From Streptomyces sp. MRC013 (lineage in GTDB: Bacteria; Actinomycetota; Actinomycetes; Streptomycetales; Streptomycetaceae), in NCBI RefSeq assembly GCF_023614235.1, contig NZ_CP094264.1, positions 4,588,001 through 4,652,000 on the forward strand: a stretch of 64,000 nucleotides of DNA, written 5' to 3'. The notes beneath the pieces were generated by a model. It was not told the DNA's origin. It worked only from the letters and a program-made list of their open reading frames with translations, and did not search any database. The first letter of the stretch is position 1. Every line of letters starts with the position of its first letter. Both the position numbers and the translations under genes were made by a program. Shown here in pieces: positions 39,013-49,583 of this stretch.

Positions 39013-40199
39013 GGATCGGCATCGTCTGCCCGTACTCCTGGGACGTGCCGGGCGGCGTCCAGTTCCACATCCGCGACCTGGCGGAGCACCTGATCCGGCT
39101 CGGCCACCACGTGTCGGTGCTGGCGCCCGCGGACGAGGGGACGCCCCTGCCGCCGTACGTCGTGTCGGCGGGGCGGGCCGTGCCCGTGCCGTACAACGGG
39201 TCGGTGGCCCGGCTGAACTTCGGGTTCCTGTCGGCGGCGCGGGTGCGGCGGTGGCTGCACGAGGGCACGTTCGACGTGATCCACATCCACGAGCCGGCGT
39301 CCCCGTCGCTGGGGCTGCTGGCGTGCTGGGCCGCGCAGGGCCCGATCGTGGCGACGTTCCACACGTCGAACCCCCGGTCGCGGGCGATGATCGCGGCGTA
39401 CCCGATCCTCCAGCCGGCGCTGGAGAAGATCAGCGCGCGCATCGCGGTGAGCGAGTACGCGCGGCGGACGCTGGTGGAGCACCTGGGCGGCGACGCGGTC
39501 GTCATCCCCAACGGCGTCGACGTGGAGTTCTTCGCGCGCGCCGAGCCGAAGGACGCCTGGCGGTCGCAGGGGGCGCGGGACTCGGCCGAGGGCGGGACGC
39601 TGGGGTTCATCGGCCGCATCGACGAGCCCCGCAAGGGGCTGCCGGTGCTGATGCGGGCCCTGCCGAGGATCCTGCGGGCGCGGCCCGGGGCGCGGCTGCT
39701 GGTCGCGGGGCGGGGCGACGAGAAGGAGGCCGTCGCGTCGCTGCCGGCCGAGGCGCGGCGGCAGGTGGAGTTCCTCGGCATGGTCAGCGACGAGGACAAG
39801 GCCCGGCTGCTGCGCAGCGTGGACGTGTACGTGGCGCCCAACACGGGCGGCGAGAGCTTCGGCATCATCCTCGTCGAGGCGCTGTCGGCGGGCGCCCCGG
39901 TGCTCGCCAGCGACCTCGACGCGTTCGCGCAGGTCCTCGACCACGGATCGGCCGGCTCCCTGTTCCCCAACGAGGACGCGGACGCCCTCGCCGACGCCGC
40001 GGTCCGGCTGCTGGAGGACGAGGAACGGCGCGCCGGGCTGCGCGCGCGGGGCAGTGCCCACGTGCGGCGCTTCGACTGGTCGACGGTCGGCGCGGACATC
40101 CTGGCGGTGTACGAGACGGTGGCGGACGGCGCGGCGTCGGTCGCGGCGGACGAGCGGACGACGGGCCTGCTGGCCCGGTGGGGACTGGCGCGCGACTGA
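39009..40199 (+). CDS. pimA: Phosphatidylinositol alpha-mannosyltransferase
   Basis: 396 residues, GT4 family with two Rossmann-like domains. It moves mannose from GDP-mannose to phosphatidylinositol. The N-terminal glycine motif is DVPGGVQFHI, and the E-x7-E sugar-nucleotide motif is GESFGIILVEALSAG near residue 284. Overlap GTGA with the acyltransferase stop. It is the last gene of the operon; a compound hairpin follows. Confidence 0.93.
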   Translation: MRIGIVCPYSWDVPGGVQFHIRDLAEHLIRLGHHVSVLAPADEGTPLPPYVVSAGRAVPVPYNGSVARLNFGFLSAARVRRWLHEGTFDVIHIHEPASPSLGLLACWAAQGPIVATFHTSNPRSRAMIAAYPILQPALEKISARIAVSEYARRTLVEHLGGDAVVIPNGVDVEFFARAEPKDAWRSQGARDSAEGGTLGFIGRIDEPRKGLPVLMRALPRILRARPGARLLVAGRGDEKEAVASLPAEARRQVEFLGMVSDEDKARLLRSVDVYVAPNTGGESFGIILVEALSAGAPVLASDLDAFAQVLDHGSAGSLFPNEDADALADAAVRLLEDEERRAGLRARGSAHVRRFDWSTVGADILAVYETVADGAASVAADERTTGLLARWGLARD

Positions 40200-40308
40200 G
40201 GGGGGCCCGCGGCGGGTGGGGCGCGCCGGCGGTGCGGGCCGGACCGGGGCGCCCCGTGCGGCCCGCCGGGAGGCCGGTAGGCGGCGCCCGCGGGCACGGC
40301 CGGTGCCG

Positions 40309-40369
40309 GGCCCCTCCCTACGGCCCCGTACGCCCCCCGCGTACGGCCGGGCCGGTCCGGGAAGGGGCC
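40309..40369 (+). terminator. Compound hairpin downstream of pimA
   Basis: GGGCCCCTCCC (40309-40319) pairs with GGGAAGGGGCCC (40358-40369), allowing for one mismatch or bulge, and encloses a second stem around CGTACGC. It lies between pimA and the LemA-like gene. Confidence 0.5.
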
Positions 40370-40420
40370 CCGCGCCCGGGGCGGCGGGCCGCGGAGGACG
40401 TCCCGGTAGCCTTTCCGCCC

Positions 40421-40963
40421 GTGACCGAAACGCTGATCTGGACCGCCGCCGCCCTGCTCGCGATCGGCCTGTACCTGAGCTGGACCGCGGGGAGGCTCGA
40501 CCGGCTGCACGCCCGCATCGACGCCGCCCGGGCCGCGCTCGACGCGCAGCTGCTGCGGCGCGCGTCGGTCGCCCAGGAACTGGCCACCTCGGGGATCCTC
40601 GACCCGGCGGCGTCGATCGTGCTCCACCAGGCCGCGCACGCCGCGCGGCAGGCCGAGGAGGAGCACCGGGAGGTCGCCGAGAGCGAGCTGAGCCAGGCGC
40701 TGCGCGCGGTGTTCGGCGAGCCGGAGCAGATGGAGGCCGTACGGGCGGCCCCCGGCGGGGAGGCGGCGGCCGGCGAGCTGGCCGCCGCCGTGCGCAGGGT
40801 GCCGATGGCGCGGCGGTTCCACAACGACGCCGTCCGGGCGGCGCGGGCGCTGCGCCGGCACCGGAAGGTGCGCTGGTTCCGGCTGGCGGGGCACGCGCCG
40901 TTCCCGATGGCGTTCGAGATGGACGACGAACCGCCGGTCGCGCTGGCCGACCGGCCGGCCTGA
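40421..40963 (+). CDS. LemA-like membrane-anchored protein
   Basis: 180 residues. One N-terminal hydrophobic helix (about 5-22) is followed by a long helical body. RLDRLHARIDAARAALDAQLLRRA near 28-50 resembles the conserved start of LemA proteins, and the block VPMARRFHNDAVRAARALRR near 128-147 resembles their C-terminal YNDAV region. Role in LemA family unclear. The GTG start has no strong ribosome binding site and lies near CCTTTCC. A small intergenic region with a probable pdxS promoter follows. Confidence 0.7.
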   Translation: MTETLIWTAAALLAIGLYLSWTAGRLDRLHARIDAARAALDAQLLRRASVAQELATSGILDPAASIVLHQAAHAARQAEEEHREVAESELSQALRAVFGEPEQMEAVRAAPGGEAAAGELAAAVRRVPMARRFHNDAVRAARALRRHRKVRWFRLAGHAPFPMAFEMDDEPPVALADRPA

Positions 40964-41221
40964 GCGGGGCGGTACGGCTCGCACGGGGGAACGCGCGGCG
41001 CGGGGGCCGCACGGTGTGGGGCCGCGCGGCGCGCGGGCGGTGCCGGGCGCGGGTGGCACCCTGACGGGGCCGCAGGCCGGCGCAGGACCGGTACCCGGCC
41101 ATGCCGAAGCGGTCCACGAGCTCCCCATTGGCCCTTGCTGTGGACTGGCCCGACCGTGTTTGCTCGCCCGTGTTGTCCTCGGGCCCGCGTGCCCGCCCCG
41201 TTCCCCCGAGTGAGGTCCGAC

Positions 41222-42136
41222 GTGTCCACCACGCCCACCACCGCCCCGCAGGCCCCCGAGACCGGCACCGCGCGCGTCAAGCGCGGCATGGCCGAGCAGC
41301 TCAAGGGCGGCGTGATCATGGATGTCGTCACGCCGGAGCAGGCGAAGATCGCCGAGGACGCCGGCGCCGTCGCCGTCATGGCGCTGGAGCGCGTCCCCGC
41401 CGACATCCGCAAGGACGGCGGAGTGGCCCGGATGTCCGACCCGGACATGATCGAGGGCATCATCGACGCCGTCTCGATCCCCGTCATGGCCAAGTCCCGC
41501 ATCGGCCACTTCGTCGAGGCCCAGGTGCTGCAGGCCCTCGGCGTCGACTACATCGACGAGTCCGAGGTCCTGACCCCCGCCGACGAGGTCAACCACTCCG
41601 ACAAGTGGGCCTTCACCACCCCGTTCGTCTGCGGCGCCACCGACCTGGGCGAGGCCCTGCGCCGCATCGCCGAGGGCGCGGCCATGATCCGTTCCAAGGG
41701 CGAGGCCGGCACCGGCAACGTCGTCGAGGCCGTCCGCCACCTGCGCCAGATCAAGAACGAGATCGCCCGGCTGCGCGGCTACGACAACAACGAGCTGTAC
41801 GCCGCCGCCAAGGAGCTGCGCGCCCCGTACGAGCTGGTCAAGGAGGTCGCCGAACTGGGCAAGCTGCCGGTCGTGCTGTTCTCCGCCGGCGGCGTCGCCA
41901 CCCCGGCCGACGCCGCGCTGATGCGCCAGCTGGGCGCCGAGGGCGTCTTCGTCGGCTCCGGCATCTTCAAGTCCGGCGACCCGGCCAAGCGCGCCGCCGC
42001 CATCGTGAAGGCCACCACCTTCTACGACGACCCGAAGATCATCGCGGACGCCTCCCGCAACCTGGGCGAGGCCATGGTCGGCATCAACTGCGACACCCTG
42101 CCCGAGGCCGAGCGCTACGCGAACCGGGGCTGGTAG
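41222..42136 (+). CDS. pdxS: Pyridoxal 5'-phosphate synthase subunit PdxS
   Basis: 304 residues, TIM barrel. Makes PLP from ribose 5-phosphate, glyceraldehyde 3-phosphate and ammonia from PdxT. It shows [20 protein letters not shown] near residue 26, the catalytic Lys in VMAKSRIGH and the phosphate-binding [11 protein letters not shown] loop. The GTG at 41222 with GAGG upstream gives the family N-terminus; an ATG at 41135 would add 29 unusual residues. pdxT follows 6 bp later. Confidence 0.96.
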   Translation: MSTTPTTAPQAPETGTARVKRGMAEQLKGGVIMDVVTPEQAKIAEDAGAVAVMALERVPADIRKDGGVARMSDPDMIEGIIDAVSIPVMAKSRIGHFVEAQVLQALGVDYIDESEVLTPADEVNHSDKWAFTTPFVCGATDLGEALRRIAEGAAMIRSKGEAGTGNVVEAVRHLRQIKNEIARLRGYDNNELYAAAKELRAPYELVKEVAELGKLPVVLFSAGGVATPADAALMRQLGAEGVFVGSGIFKSGDPAKRAAAIVKATTFYDDPKIIADASRNLGEAMVGINCDTLPEAERYANRGW

Positions 42137-42142
42137 ACCCCG

Positions 42143-42748
42143 ATGAGTTCGCTGCGCACCACCCCGGTCGTCGGCGTCCTGGCCCTCCAGGGCGACGTAC
42201 GGGAGCACCTGGCCGCCCTGGCCGCGGCGGACGCCGTGGCCAGGCCGGTCCGGCGCCCCGGGGAACTCGCCGAGGTCGACGGCCTGGTCGTCCCCGGCGG
42301 CGAGTCCACCACCATCTCCAAGCTGGCGAACCTGTTCGGGATGATGGAGCCGCTGCGCGAACGCGTCGCGGCCGGCATGCCCGTCTACGGGACCTGCGCC
42401 GGGCTCATCATGCTCGCCGACAAGATCCTCGATCCCCGGTCGGGCCAGGAGACCCTGGGCGGCATCGACATGATCGTCCGCCGCAACGCCTTCGGGCGGC
42501 AGAACGAGTCCTTCGAGGCGGGCGTCGACGTCGCCGGCGTCGAGGGCGGCCCCGTGGAGGGCGTCTTCATCCGCGCCCCGTGGGTCGAGTCCGTCGGCGC
42601 CCGCGTCGAGGTCCTCGCCGAGCACGGCGGCCACATCGTCGCCGTACGGCAGGGCAACGCGCTCGCCACGTCGTTCCACCCGGAACTGACCGGCGACCAC
42701 CGCGTGCACGCCCTCTTCGTCGACATGGTGCGCGCCGTCGGCGGATGA
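42143..42748 (+). CDS. pdxT: Pyridoxal 5'-phosphate synthase glutaminase subunit PdxT
   Basis: 201 residues. Class I-like glutaminase that feeds ammonia to PdxS. The nucleophile is in [10 protein letters not shown] near residue 78 and the His-Glu pair is in SFHPEL near 174; [10 protein letters not shown] is present. Co-transcribed with pdxS. Confidence 0.96.
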   Translation: MSSLRTTPVVGVLALQGDVREHLAALAAADAVARPVRRPGELAEVDGLVVPGGESTTISKLANLFGMMEPLRERVAAGMPVYGTCAGLIMLADKILDPRSGQETLGGIDMIVRRNAFGRQNESFEAGVDVAGVEGGPVEGVFIRAPWVESVGARVEVLAEHGGHIVAVRQGNALATSFHPELTGDHRVHALFVDMVRAVGG

Positions 42749-42807
42749 GATCCCGGTAGGATCCCTGGGGTTCGTTCTGAGTTCGGTTACGCGAAGGAGA
42801 CAGGCAG

Positions 42808-43560
42808 ATGTCCGGCCACTCTAAATGGGCTACGACGAAGCACAAGAAGGCCGTGATCGACGCCAAGCGCGGCAAGCTCTTCGCGAAGCTGATCAAGAAC
42901 ATCGAGGTCGCGGCCCGTACGGGCGGCGGCGACCCCGACGGCAACCCCACGCTCTACGACGCCATCCAGAAGGCCAAGAAGCAGTCGGTCCCGAACAAGA
43001 ACATCGACTCCGCGGTCAAGCGCGGCTCCGGCCAGGAGGCCGGCGGCGCCGACTACGAGACGATCATGTACGAGGGCTACGGCCCGAACGGCGTCGCGGT
43101 GCTCGTCGAGTGCCTCACCGACAACCGCAACCGCGCCGCCTCCGACGTCCGCGTCGCCATGACCCGCAACGGCGGCTCGATGGCCGACCCGGGCTCCGTG
43201 TCGTACCTCTTCAACCGCAAGGGCGTCGTGATCGTCCCCAAGGGCGACCTGACCGAGGACGACGTGCTCGGCGCGGTCCTCGACGCAGGGGCGGAGGAGG
43301 TCAACGACCTCGGGGAGACCTTCGAGGTGATCAGCGAGGCCACCGACCTGGTCGCGGTCCGCACCGCCCTCCAGGAGGCCGGCGTCGACTACGAGTCGGC
43401 GGAGGCCAGCTTCGTCCCGACCATGCAGGTCGAGCTGGACGAGGAGGGCGCCCGCAAGATCTTCAAGCTGATCGACGCGCTGGAGGACAGCGACGACGTG
43501 CAGAACGTCTTCGCCAACTTCGACGTCTCCGACGACGTCATGGCGAAGGTCGACGCCTGA
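42808..43560 (+). CDS. YebC/PmpR-family protein
   Basis: 250 residues, beginning [15 protein letters not shown], the standard family start. Known as DNA-binding transcription regulators in some species and, for related proteins, as translation factors that relieve ribosome stalling. AAGGAGA lies 9 bp before the ATG. It precedes ruvC as in many actinobacteria, but a strong terminator separates them. Confidence 0.95.
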   Translation: MSGHSKWATTKHKKAVIDAKRGKLFAKLIKNIEVAARTGGGDPDGNPTLYDAIQKAKKQSVPNKNIDSAVKRGSGQEAGGADYETIMYEGYGPNGVAVLVECLTDNRNRAASDVRVAMTRNGGSMADPGSVSYLFNRKGVVIVPKGDLTEDDVLGAVLDAGAEEVNDLGETFEVISEATDLVAVRTALQEAGVDYESAEASFVPTMQVELDEEGARKIFKLIDALEDSDDVQNVFANFDVSDDVMAKVDA

Positions 43561-43579
43561 GCCGCGCCGACACCGCCCG

Positions 43580-43620
43580 ACGCGACGGGCCGACGGGACC
43601 ACCCCGTCGGCCCGTCGCGT
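43580..43620 (+). terminator. 18-bp perfect hairpin after yebC-like gene
   Basis: Arms 43580-43597 and 43603-43620 with a 5-base loop; followed by TGTCGG. Confidence 0.85.
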
Positions 43621-43685
43621 TGTCGGTGCCGGCCGATAACCTGCAGGAACCGGGGGTACCGCCCGGAGGGAGCGAAGGAGGCCGC

Positions 43686-44219
43686 GTGCGCGTGCTCGGT
43701 GTGGACCCGGGCCTGACCCGGTGCGGGATCGGCGTCGTCGAAGGGGTCGCGGGACGTCCGCTGACCATGCTCGGCGTCGGCGTCATCCGCACACCGGCCG
43801 ACGCCGACATCGGCCACCGGCTCGTCGCCATCGAGCGCGGCATGGAGGAGTGGCTCGACGCGCACCGCCCCGATCTGGTCGCCGTGGAGCGCGTGTTCAG
43901 CCAGCACAACGTCCGCACGGTGATGGGCACGGCCCAGGCCAGCGCGGTCGCCGTGCTCTGCGCGTCCCGCCGCGGCCTCCCGGTCGCCCTGCACACCCCC
44001 AGCGAGGTCAAGGCCGCCGTGACCGGCAGCGGCCGCGCCGACAAGGCGCAGGTCGGAACCATGGTGACCCGTCTCCTCCGGCTCGCCGCCCCGCCCAGGC
44101 CCGCCGACGCCGCCGACGCCCTCGCCCTCGCCATCTGTCACATCTGGCGCGCCCCCGCCCAGAACCGCCTCCAGCGGGTGGTCGCCGCACAGCACGCGTC
44201 GAAAGGCCGAACCCCATGA
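43686..44219 (+). CDS. ruvC: Crossover junction endodeoxyribonuclease RuvC
   Basis: 177 residues. Cuts Holliday junctions. Acidic active-site residues lie in [10 protein letters not shown] (Asp7), AVERVF and the C-terminal [19 protein letters not shown] lies 7 bp before the GTG at 43686. The stop overlaps the ruvA ATG (ATGA). Confidence 0.95.
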   Translation: MRVLGVDPGLTRCGIGVVEGVAGRPLTMLGVGVIRTPADADIGHRLVAIERGMEEWLDAHRPDLVAVERVFSQHNVRTVMGTAQASAVAVLCASRRGLPVALHTPSEVKAAVTGSGRADKAQVGTMVTRLLRLAAPPRPADAADALALAICHIWRAPAQNRLQRVVAAQHASKGRTP

Positions 44220-44821
44220 TCGCCTTCGTGACCGGCCCGGTCGCCTCCCTCGCCCCGGCCACCGCCGTCGTCGAGATCGGCGGCGTCGGCATGGCCGTCC
44301 AGTGCACGCCGACCACCCTCTCCACGCTGAGGGTCGGTCAGCGGGCCCGGCTGCACACGTCACTGGTCGTCCGCGAGGACTCCCTCACGCTGTACGGCTT
44401 CGCCGATGACGACGAGCGGCAGGTCTTCGAACTGCTCCAGACCGCCAGCGGCGTCGGCCCCCGCCTCGCCCAGGCGATGCTCGCCGTCCACACCCCCGAC
44501 GCCCTGCGCACGGCCGTCGCGTCCGCTGACGAGAAGGCCCTCACGGCCGTCCCCGGCATCGGCCGGAAGGGGGCCCAGAAACTCCTGCTGGAGCTGAAGG
44601 ACCGGCTCGGCGCCCCGGCCGGTTCGGCCCGGCCCGCCGCCCCCGGTGCGGCCGGCTGGCGCGACCAGCTCCACGCCGCGCTCGTCGGACTGGGCTACGC
44701 CGCCCGCGAGGCCGACGACGCGGTCACCGCCGTCGCCCCGCAGGCCGAGGCCGCCGGCGGCGAGCCGCCGATCGGTCCGCTGCTGAAGGCGGCCCTGCAG
44801 ACCCTCAACCGCGCCCGCTGA
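44216..44821 (+). CDS. ruvA: Holliday junction branch migration protein RuvA
   Basis: 201 residues. An OB-like N-domain, tandem helix-hairpin-helix motifs ([11 protein letters not shown] and [13 protein letters not shown]) and a C-terminal RuvB-binding domain. Coupled to ruvC by a 4-bp overlap. Confidence 0.95.
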   Translation: MIAFVTGPVASLAPATAVVEIGGVGMAVQCTPTTLSTLRVGQRARLHTSLVVREDSLTLYGFADDDERQVFELLQTASGVGPRLAQAMLAVHTPDALRTAVASADEKALTAVPGIGRKGAQKLLLELKDRLGAPAGSARPAAPGAAGWRDQLHAALVGLGYAAREADDAVTAVAPQAEAAGGEPPIGPLLKAALQTLNRAR

Positions 44822-44857
44822 CCCGGCCCGGCCCCCCACCCCGCGAGGAGACGTTCA

Positions 44858-45952
44858 GTGAACTGGGACGAGACGACCGACGCGACCGCCCCCGGGCGGC
44901 CCGTCGGCCCCGCCGCGGAGCGGCTGGTGGGGGCCGTCGCCGACCGCGACGACCAGGCCGTCGAGGCCGCGCTGCGCCCCAAGGAGCTGGACGAGTTCAT
45001 CGGGCAGGAGAAGGTCCGGGAGCAGCTCGACCTCGTCCTCAGGGCCGCCCGCGCCCGCGGGGCCACCGCCGACCACGTCCTGCTCTCCGGTGCGCCCGGC
45101 CTCGGCAAGACCACGCTCTCCATGATCATCGCGGCGGAGATGGGCGCCCCCATCCGGATCACCTCCGGCCCCGCCATCCAGCACGCCGGCGACCTCGCCG
45201 CGATCCTCTCCTCCCTCCAGGAGGGCGAGGTCCTCTTCCTCGACGAGATCCACCGCATGTCCCGGCCGGCCGAGGAGATGCTGTACATGGCCATGGAGGA
45301 CTTCCGGGTCGACGTGATCGTCGGCAAGGGTCCCGGAGCCACCGCGATCCCCCTCGAACTGCCGCCGTTCACCCTGGTCGGTGCCACCACGCGGGCGGGA
45401 CTCCTGCCGCCGCCGCTGCGCGACCGCTTCGGCTTCACCGCGCACATGGAGTTCTACGCCCCCGCCGAGCTGGAGCGCGTCGTCCACCGCTCCGCCCGCC
45501 TGCTCGACGTGGAGATCGACCCCGAGGGCGCCGCCGAGATCGCCGGCCGCTCCCGGGGCACGCCCCGCATCGCCAACCGGCTCCTGCGCCGCGTCCGCGA
45601 CTACGCCCAGGTCAGGGCCGACGGGATCATCACGCGGGAGATCGCGGCGACCGCCCTCGCCGTCTACGAGGTCGACGCCCGCGGCCTGGACCGGCTCGAC
45701 CGCGCCGTGCTGGAGGCCCTGCTGAAGCTGTTCGGCGGCGGCCCGGTCGGCCTGTCGACGCTCGCCGTGGCGGTGGGGGAGGAGCGGGAGACCGTCGAGG
45801 AGGTCGCGGAACCGTTCCTCGTACGGGAGGGGCTGCTCGCCCGGACGCCGAGGGGCCGCGTCGCGACACCGGCCGCCTGGTCCCACCTCGGGCTCGTACC
45901 GCCGCAGGCCACGGGCGCCGGGACCGGACAGGGGGGTCTCTTCGACACGTGA
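44858..45952 (+). CDS. ruvB: Holliday junction helicase RuvB
   Basis: 364 residues, AAA+ motor. Walker [11 protein letters not shown] near residue 74, Walker B FLDEIHR near 127, sensor GATTRAG and the C-terminal winged helix. The GTG start has GAGGAG upstream. It has an N-terminal extension of about 35 residues compared with E. coli, common in actinobacteria. Confidence 0.96.
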   Translation: MNWDETTDATAPGRPVGPAAERLVGAVADRDDQAVEAALRPKELDEFIGQEKVREQLDLVLRAARARGATADHVLLSGAPGLGKTTLSMIIAAEMGAPIRITSGPAIQHAGDLAAILSSLQEGEVLFLDEIHRMSRPAEEMLYMAMEDFRVDVIVGKGPGATAIPLELPPFTLVGATTRAGLLPPPLRDRFGFTAHMEFYAPAELERVVHRSARLLDVEIDPEGAAEIAGRSRGTPRIANRLLRRVRDYAQVRADGIITREIAATALAVYEVDARGLDRLDRAVLEALLKLFGGGPVGLSTLAVAVGEERETVEEVAEPFLVREGLLARTPRGRVATPAAWSHLGLVPPQATGAGTGQGGLFDT

Positions 45953-45999
45953 CGGCGCGGGGACTCGCCGGGGCAGGAACCGCGGTGGGATGCTGGGCG

Positions 46000-46029
46000 T
46001 TGTTCCATCGATGCGGACTCGCTTAGACT
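46000..46029 (+). promoter_or_regulatory. Promoter of yajC-secD-secF-apt
   Basis: TTGTTC (46000-46005) and TAGACT (46024-46029) separated by 18 bp, about 88 bp before the yajC start. Good principal-sigma match. Confidence 0.65.
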
Positions 46030-46116
46030 CCGCCGATGCCGCCCCTTCGGGCGGCGTGCCCACCCCCCGTAGATCAGGCCGCCCACCAGTGCGGTCGTGC
46101 GAAGGAATTCCGTCCC

Positions 46117-46581
46117 GTGGATATCGTGACCCTCCTCCCCTTCATTGTGCTGATCGGGGCCATGTTCCTGCTGACCCGCTCCGCGAAGAAGAAGCAGCAG
46201 CAGGCCGTGGAGATGCGCAACCAGATGCAGCCGGGCACCGGCGTACGGACGATCGGGGGGATGTACGCCACCGTCAAGGAGGTCAGCGACGACACGGTCC
46301 TCCTGGAGGTCGCGCCGGGCGTCCACGCCGTCTACGCGAAGAACGCGATCGGCGCCGTCCTCGAGGACGACGAGTACAACCGCATCGTCCACGGCGACAC
46401 CGGCTCCGACACCGACGTGACGCCCGGCGGCGCCCCGGCCGTGCCGGACGACGCCTCCTCGCTCACCGGGCCCGCGGACGGCACCGCGGACACCGCGAAG
46501 CCGGACCTCACCAAGAAGGCCGACGCGGACGACGCCGCGCCCAAGGCCGGCGAGGGCGACGGCGAGGCCGACGCGAAGTAG
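46117..46581 (+). CDS. yajC: Preprotein translocase accessory subunit YajC
   Basis: 154 residues. One N-terminal membrane helix (about 3-20) and the YajC core with AKKKQQQAVEMRNQMQPG and the GVRTIGGMYATV loop. An acidic Ala/Asp-rich tail from about residue 95 is longer than in enteric YajC. The GTG at 46117 has GAAGGAA upstream. First gene of the Sec accessory operon. Confidence 0.93.
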   Translation: MDIVTLLPFIVLIGAMFLLTRSAKKKQQQAVEMRNQMQPGTGVRTIGGMYATVKEVSDDTVLLEVAPGVHAVYAKNAIGAVLEDDEYNRIVHGDTGSDTDVTPGGAPAVPDDASSLTGPADGTADTAKPDLTKKADADDAAPKAGEGDGEADAK

Positions 46582-46729
46582 CCGCACACGGGGACCTCCG
46601 GGCGCCCGCGGCGTCCGGGGGCCCGGGTCCGCGTCACATCTGCATCTGCGGGGGCAGGTCCCCACGCACACTTCGTGGCCGCCCCGCGCACACCCGGCGC
46701 CGAGCGGTTGGACAGGGAGATACGACAAG

Positions 46730-48496
46730 GTGGCAGCACCGAAGAAGGGCAGAAGGCCGTCGGGGGGCCAGGGGAGGCCGGGGCGCGCCCTGGTACTCAT
46801 CCTGATCGCGATGGCCGCGCTCACCGGGGGCATGTTCTGGTCCGGTCACACCACGCCGCGCCTCGGGATCGACCTCGCGGGCGGTACGACCATCACGCTC
46901 AAGGCGAAGGCCGAGCCCGGCAAGGAAGACGCCGTCAACGAGACCAACATGAACACGGCGATCGGCATCATCGAGCGCCGCGTCAACGGTCTCGGCGTCC
47001 AGGAGGCCGAGGTCCAGAAACAGGGCACCGAGAACATCATCGTCAACATCCCCAAGGGGACCGACGAGGAGCAGGCGCGCGAGCAGGTGGGCACGACCGC
47101 CCAGCTGTACTTCCGCCCGGTGAGGTCCGTCGCGGTGAGCGAGCCCGCGGCGCCGGCGCCCTCCGCCTCCGCGAGCCCCTCCACCGGCCCGTCGCCGAAG
47201 CCCTCGGCCTCCGCCACGCGGGGCGACGAGGTCACCGCCCCCTCGGCGGGCCCCACCACGCAGGGCCGCGCCCTCACCGACGCGCTGAGGAAGGCCCCGA
47301 GCCCCGGTGCCTCCGGCGGCCCGTCCGCCGCGCCGAGCCCCAGCGGCTCCGGGCTGCCCGCCCCGGCGGTCCCGCCGAGCACCGACCCGACCGCGGACGT
47401 CGGCCTCCAGGCCAGGTTCGCCGCGCTCGACTGCGCCGACCCCAAGCAGCGCGCCTCCGTCAAGGGCGCCAAGCCCACCGAGGCGACCGTGGCCTGCGGC
47501 CAGAACGGCGGCGTGTGGGAGAAGTACCTGCTGGGCCCCGCCGACGTGGACGGCAAGGACGTGGACGACGCCAGGGGCGCGCTCGACCCCGAGCGCGGCA
47601 TCTGGAAGGTGCAGCTCGAGTTCAACGACAAGGGCGCCAAGAAGTTCGCCGAGATCACCGGCCGGCTCGCCGCGCAGGCCTCGCCCCAGAACCAGTTCGC
47701 GATCGTCCTCGACGGCGAGGTCGTCTCCGCTCCGTCGGTGAGCTCGGCCATCCCGGGCGGACAGGCGGAGATCACCGGCAGCTTCAACCAGAAGACGGCG
47801 CAGGACCTCGGCAACATGCTCTCCTACGGTGCGCTGCCGCTCTCCTTCGAGGAGCAGTCCGTCACCACCGTCACCGCCGCCCTCGGCGGCGAGCAGCTGC
47901 GTGCCGGCCTGATCGCCGGTGCGATCGGCCTCGCCCTCGTGGTGGTCTACCTGGTGGTGTACTACCGCGGCCTGTCGCTCATCGCGATCCTGTCGCTGGG
48001 TGTCTCCGCCCTCCTCACGTACACGATCATGTCGCTCCTCGGCCCGGCCATCGGCTTCGCGCTGAACCTGCCCGCCGTCTGCGGCGCGATCGTCGCGATC
48101 GGCATCACCGCCGACTCGTTCATCGTGTACTTCGAGCGCATCCGCGACGAGATCCGCGAGGGCCGCTCCCTGCGCCCGGCCGTCGAGCGCGGCTGGCCGC
48201 GCGCCCGCCGCACGATCCTCGTCTCCGACTTCGTGTCGTTCCTGGCCGCCGCCGTGCTGTTCGTCGTCACCGTCGGCAAGGTGCAGGGCTTCGCGTTCAC
48301 GCTGGGCCTCACCACGCTCCTCGACGTCGTCGTGGTGTTCTTCTTCACCAAGCCGCTGATGACGCTCCTGGCCCGCGGCAGGTTCTTCGGCAACCAGCAC
48401 CCGTGGTCCGGCCTGGACCCGAAGCGGCTCGGCGCCCAGCCGCCCCTACGCCGCACCCGCCGCGTCTCCGTCCCGACCGAACCGAAGGAGGCGTGA
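46730..48496 (+). CDS. secD: Protein translocase subunit SecD
   Basis: 588 residues. An N-terminal helix (about 23-42), a large periplasmic-type P1 region and five C-terminal helices. It works with SecF to pull exported proteins using the proton gradient. Core motifs are LGIDLAGGTTITL near residue 43, FAIVLDGEVVSAPS near 322 and IGITADSFIVYFERIRDE near 455. A Pro/Ala/Ser-rich low-complexity insert of roughly 85 residues (about 140-225) lies within the outer region. The GTG start follows ACAAG. SecF starts 1 bp after the stop. Confidence 0.95.
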   Translation: MAAPKKGRRPSGGQGRPGRALVLILIAMAALTGGMFWSGHTTPRLGIDLAGGTTITLKAKAEPGKEDAVNETNMNTAIGIIERRVNGLGVQEAEVQKQGTENIIVNIPKGTDEEQAREQVGTTAQLYFRPVRSVAVSEPAAPAPSASASPSTGPSPKPSASATRGDEVTAPSAGPTTQGRALTDALRKAPSPGASGGPSAAPSPSGSGLPAPAVPPSTDPTADVGLQARFAALDCADPKQRASVKGAKPTEATVACGQNGGVWEKYLLGPADVDGKDVDDARGALDPERGIWKVQLEFNDKGAKKFAEITGRLAAQASPQNQFAIVLDGEVVSAPSVSSAIPGGQAEITGSFNQKTAQDLGNMLSYGALPLSFEEQSVTTVTAALGGEQLRAGLIAGAIGLALVVVYLVVYYRGLSLIAILSLGVSALLTYTIMSLLGPAIGFALNLPAVCGAIVAIGITADSFIVYFERIRDEIREGRSLRPAVERGWPRARRTILVSDFVSFLAAAVLFVVTVGKVQGFAFTLGLTTLLDVVVVFFFTKPLMTLLARGRFFGNQHPWSGLDPKRLGAQPPLRRTRRVSVPTEPKEA

Positions 48497-48497
48497 G

Positions 48498-49583
48498 ATG
48501 TCGCGACTCGGAAATCTCGGCGCCCGTCTCTACCGCGGCGAGGTCGGCTACGACTTCGTCGCCAAGCGGATGCTCTGGTACGGCGTCTCGATCCTGATCA
48601 CGATCACCGCCATCGTCGGCCTGGGCGTGCGCGGCCTCAACATGGGCATCGAGTTCAAGGGCGGCGCCGTCTACACGACGCCCGAGACCACCGTGTCGGC
48701 GTCCAAGGCGGAGGAGATCGCCGAGGACGCCGCCGGGCACGACGCGATCGTCCAGGAGCTCGGCACCGGTGGCCTGCGCATCCAGGTCTCCGGCCTGGAC
48801 ACCAAGGCGGCCAACTCCCTCAAGGACGACATCGCCGCGGGCATCGACGTGCCCGTGAAGGACATCACCGCCGAGCTGGTCGGCCCGAGCTGGGGCGAGC
48901 AGATCGCCAACAAGGCGTGGACCGGCCTGGGCGTCTTCATGATCCTCGTCGTCGTCTACCTGGCGATCGCCTTCGAGTGGCGCATGGCGGTCGCCGCGCT
49001 CATCGCCCTCGTCCACGACCTCACCATCACCGTCGGCGTGTACGCGCTCGTCGGCTTCGAGGTCACGCCGGGCACCGTGATCGGTCTGCTCACCATCCTC
49101 GGCTACTCCCTCTACGACACCGTCGTCGTCTTCGACGGCCTGAAGGAGAGTTCGAAGGACATCACCAGGCAGACCCGCTACACGTACAGCGAGATCGCCA
49201 ACCGCAGCCTCAACGGCACGCTGGTCCGCTCGATCAACACCACCGTCGTGGCGCTCCTGCCGGTCGCCGGCCTGCTGTTCATCGGCGGCGGCTTCCTCGG
49301 CGCGGGCATGCTCAACGACATCTCGCTGTCGCTCTTCGTCGGCCTCGCCGCCGGTGCGTACTCCTCGATCTTCATCGCCACGCCGCTCGTCGCGGACCTC
49401 AAGGAGCGCGACCCGCAGATGAGGGCGCTGCGCAAGCGCGTCCTCGCCAAGCGGGCCGCCGTCGGGTCGAAGGACGGCTCCGGTCCGCACGGCGACGCCC
49501 CCACCGAGGCGCCGGAGGGCGCCGCCGCGGCCGGCGTCGTCGGCCCGCGCGGCCGCCGCAGCCGCTCCGCGGAGAACCGGTGA
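48498..49583 (+). CDS. secF: Protein translocase subunit SecF
   Basis: 361 residues, six helices. It shows GIEFKGGAVYTTPE near residue 50 and the helix block GYSLYDTVVVFDGLKE near 202. A Gly/Ala/Arg-rich cytosolic tail ends the protein. GAAGGAG lies upstream. Its TGA shares bases with the apt ATG (TGATG). Confidence 0.95.
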   Translation: MSRLGNLGARLYRGEVGYDFVAKRMLWYGVSILITITAIVGLGVRGLNMGIEFKGGAVYTTPETTVSASKAEEIAEDAAGHDAIVQELGTGGLRIQVSGLDTKAANSLKDDIAAGIDVPVKDITAELVGPSWGEQIANKAWTGLGVFMILVVVYLAIAFEWRMAVAALIALVHDLTITVGVYALVGFEVTPGTVIGLLTILGYSLYDTVVVFDGLKESSKDITRQTRYTYSEIANRSLNGTLVRSINTTVVALLPVAGLLFIGGGFLGAGMLNDISLSLFVGLAAGAYSSIFIATPLVADLKERDPQMRALRKRVLAKRAAVGSKDGSGPHGDAPTEAPEGAAAAGVVGPRGRRSRSAENR

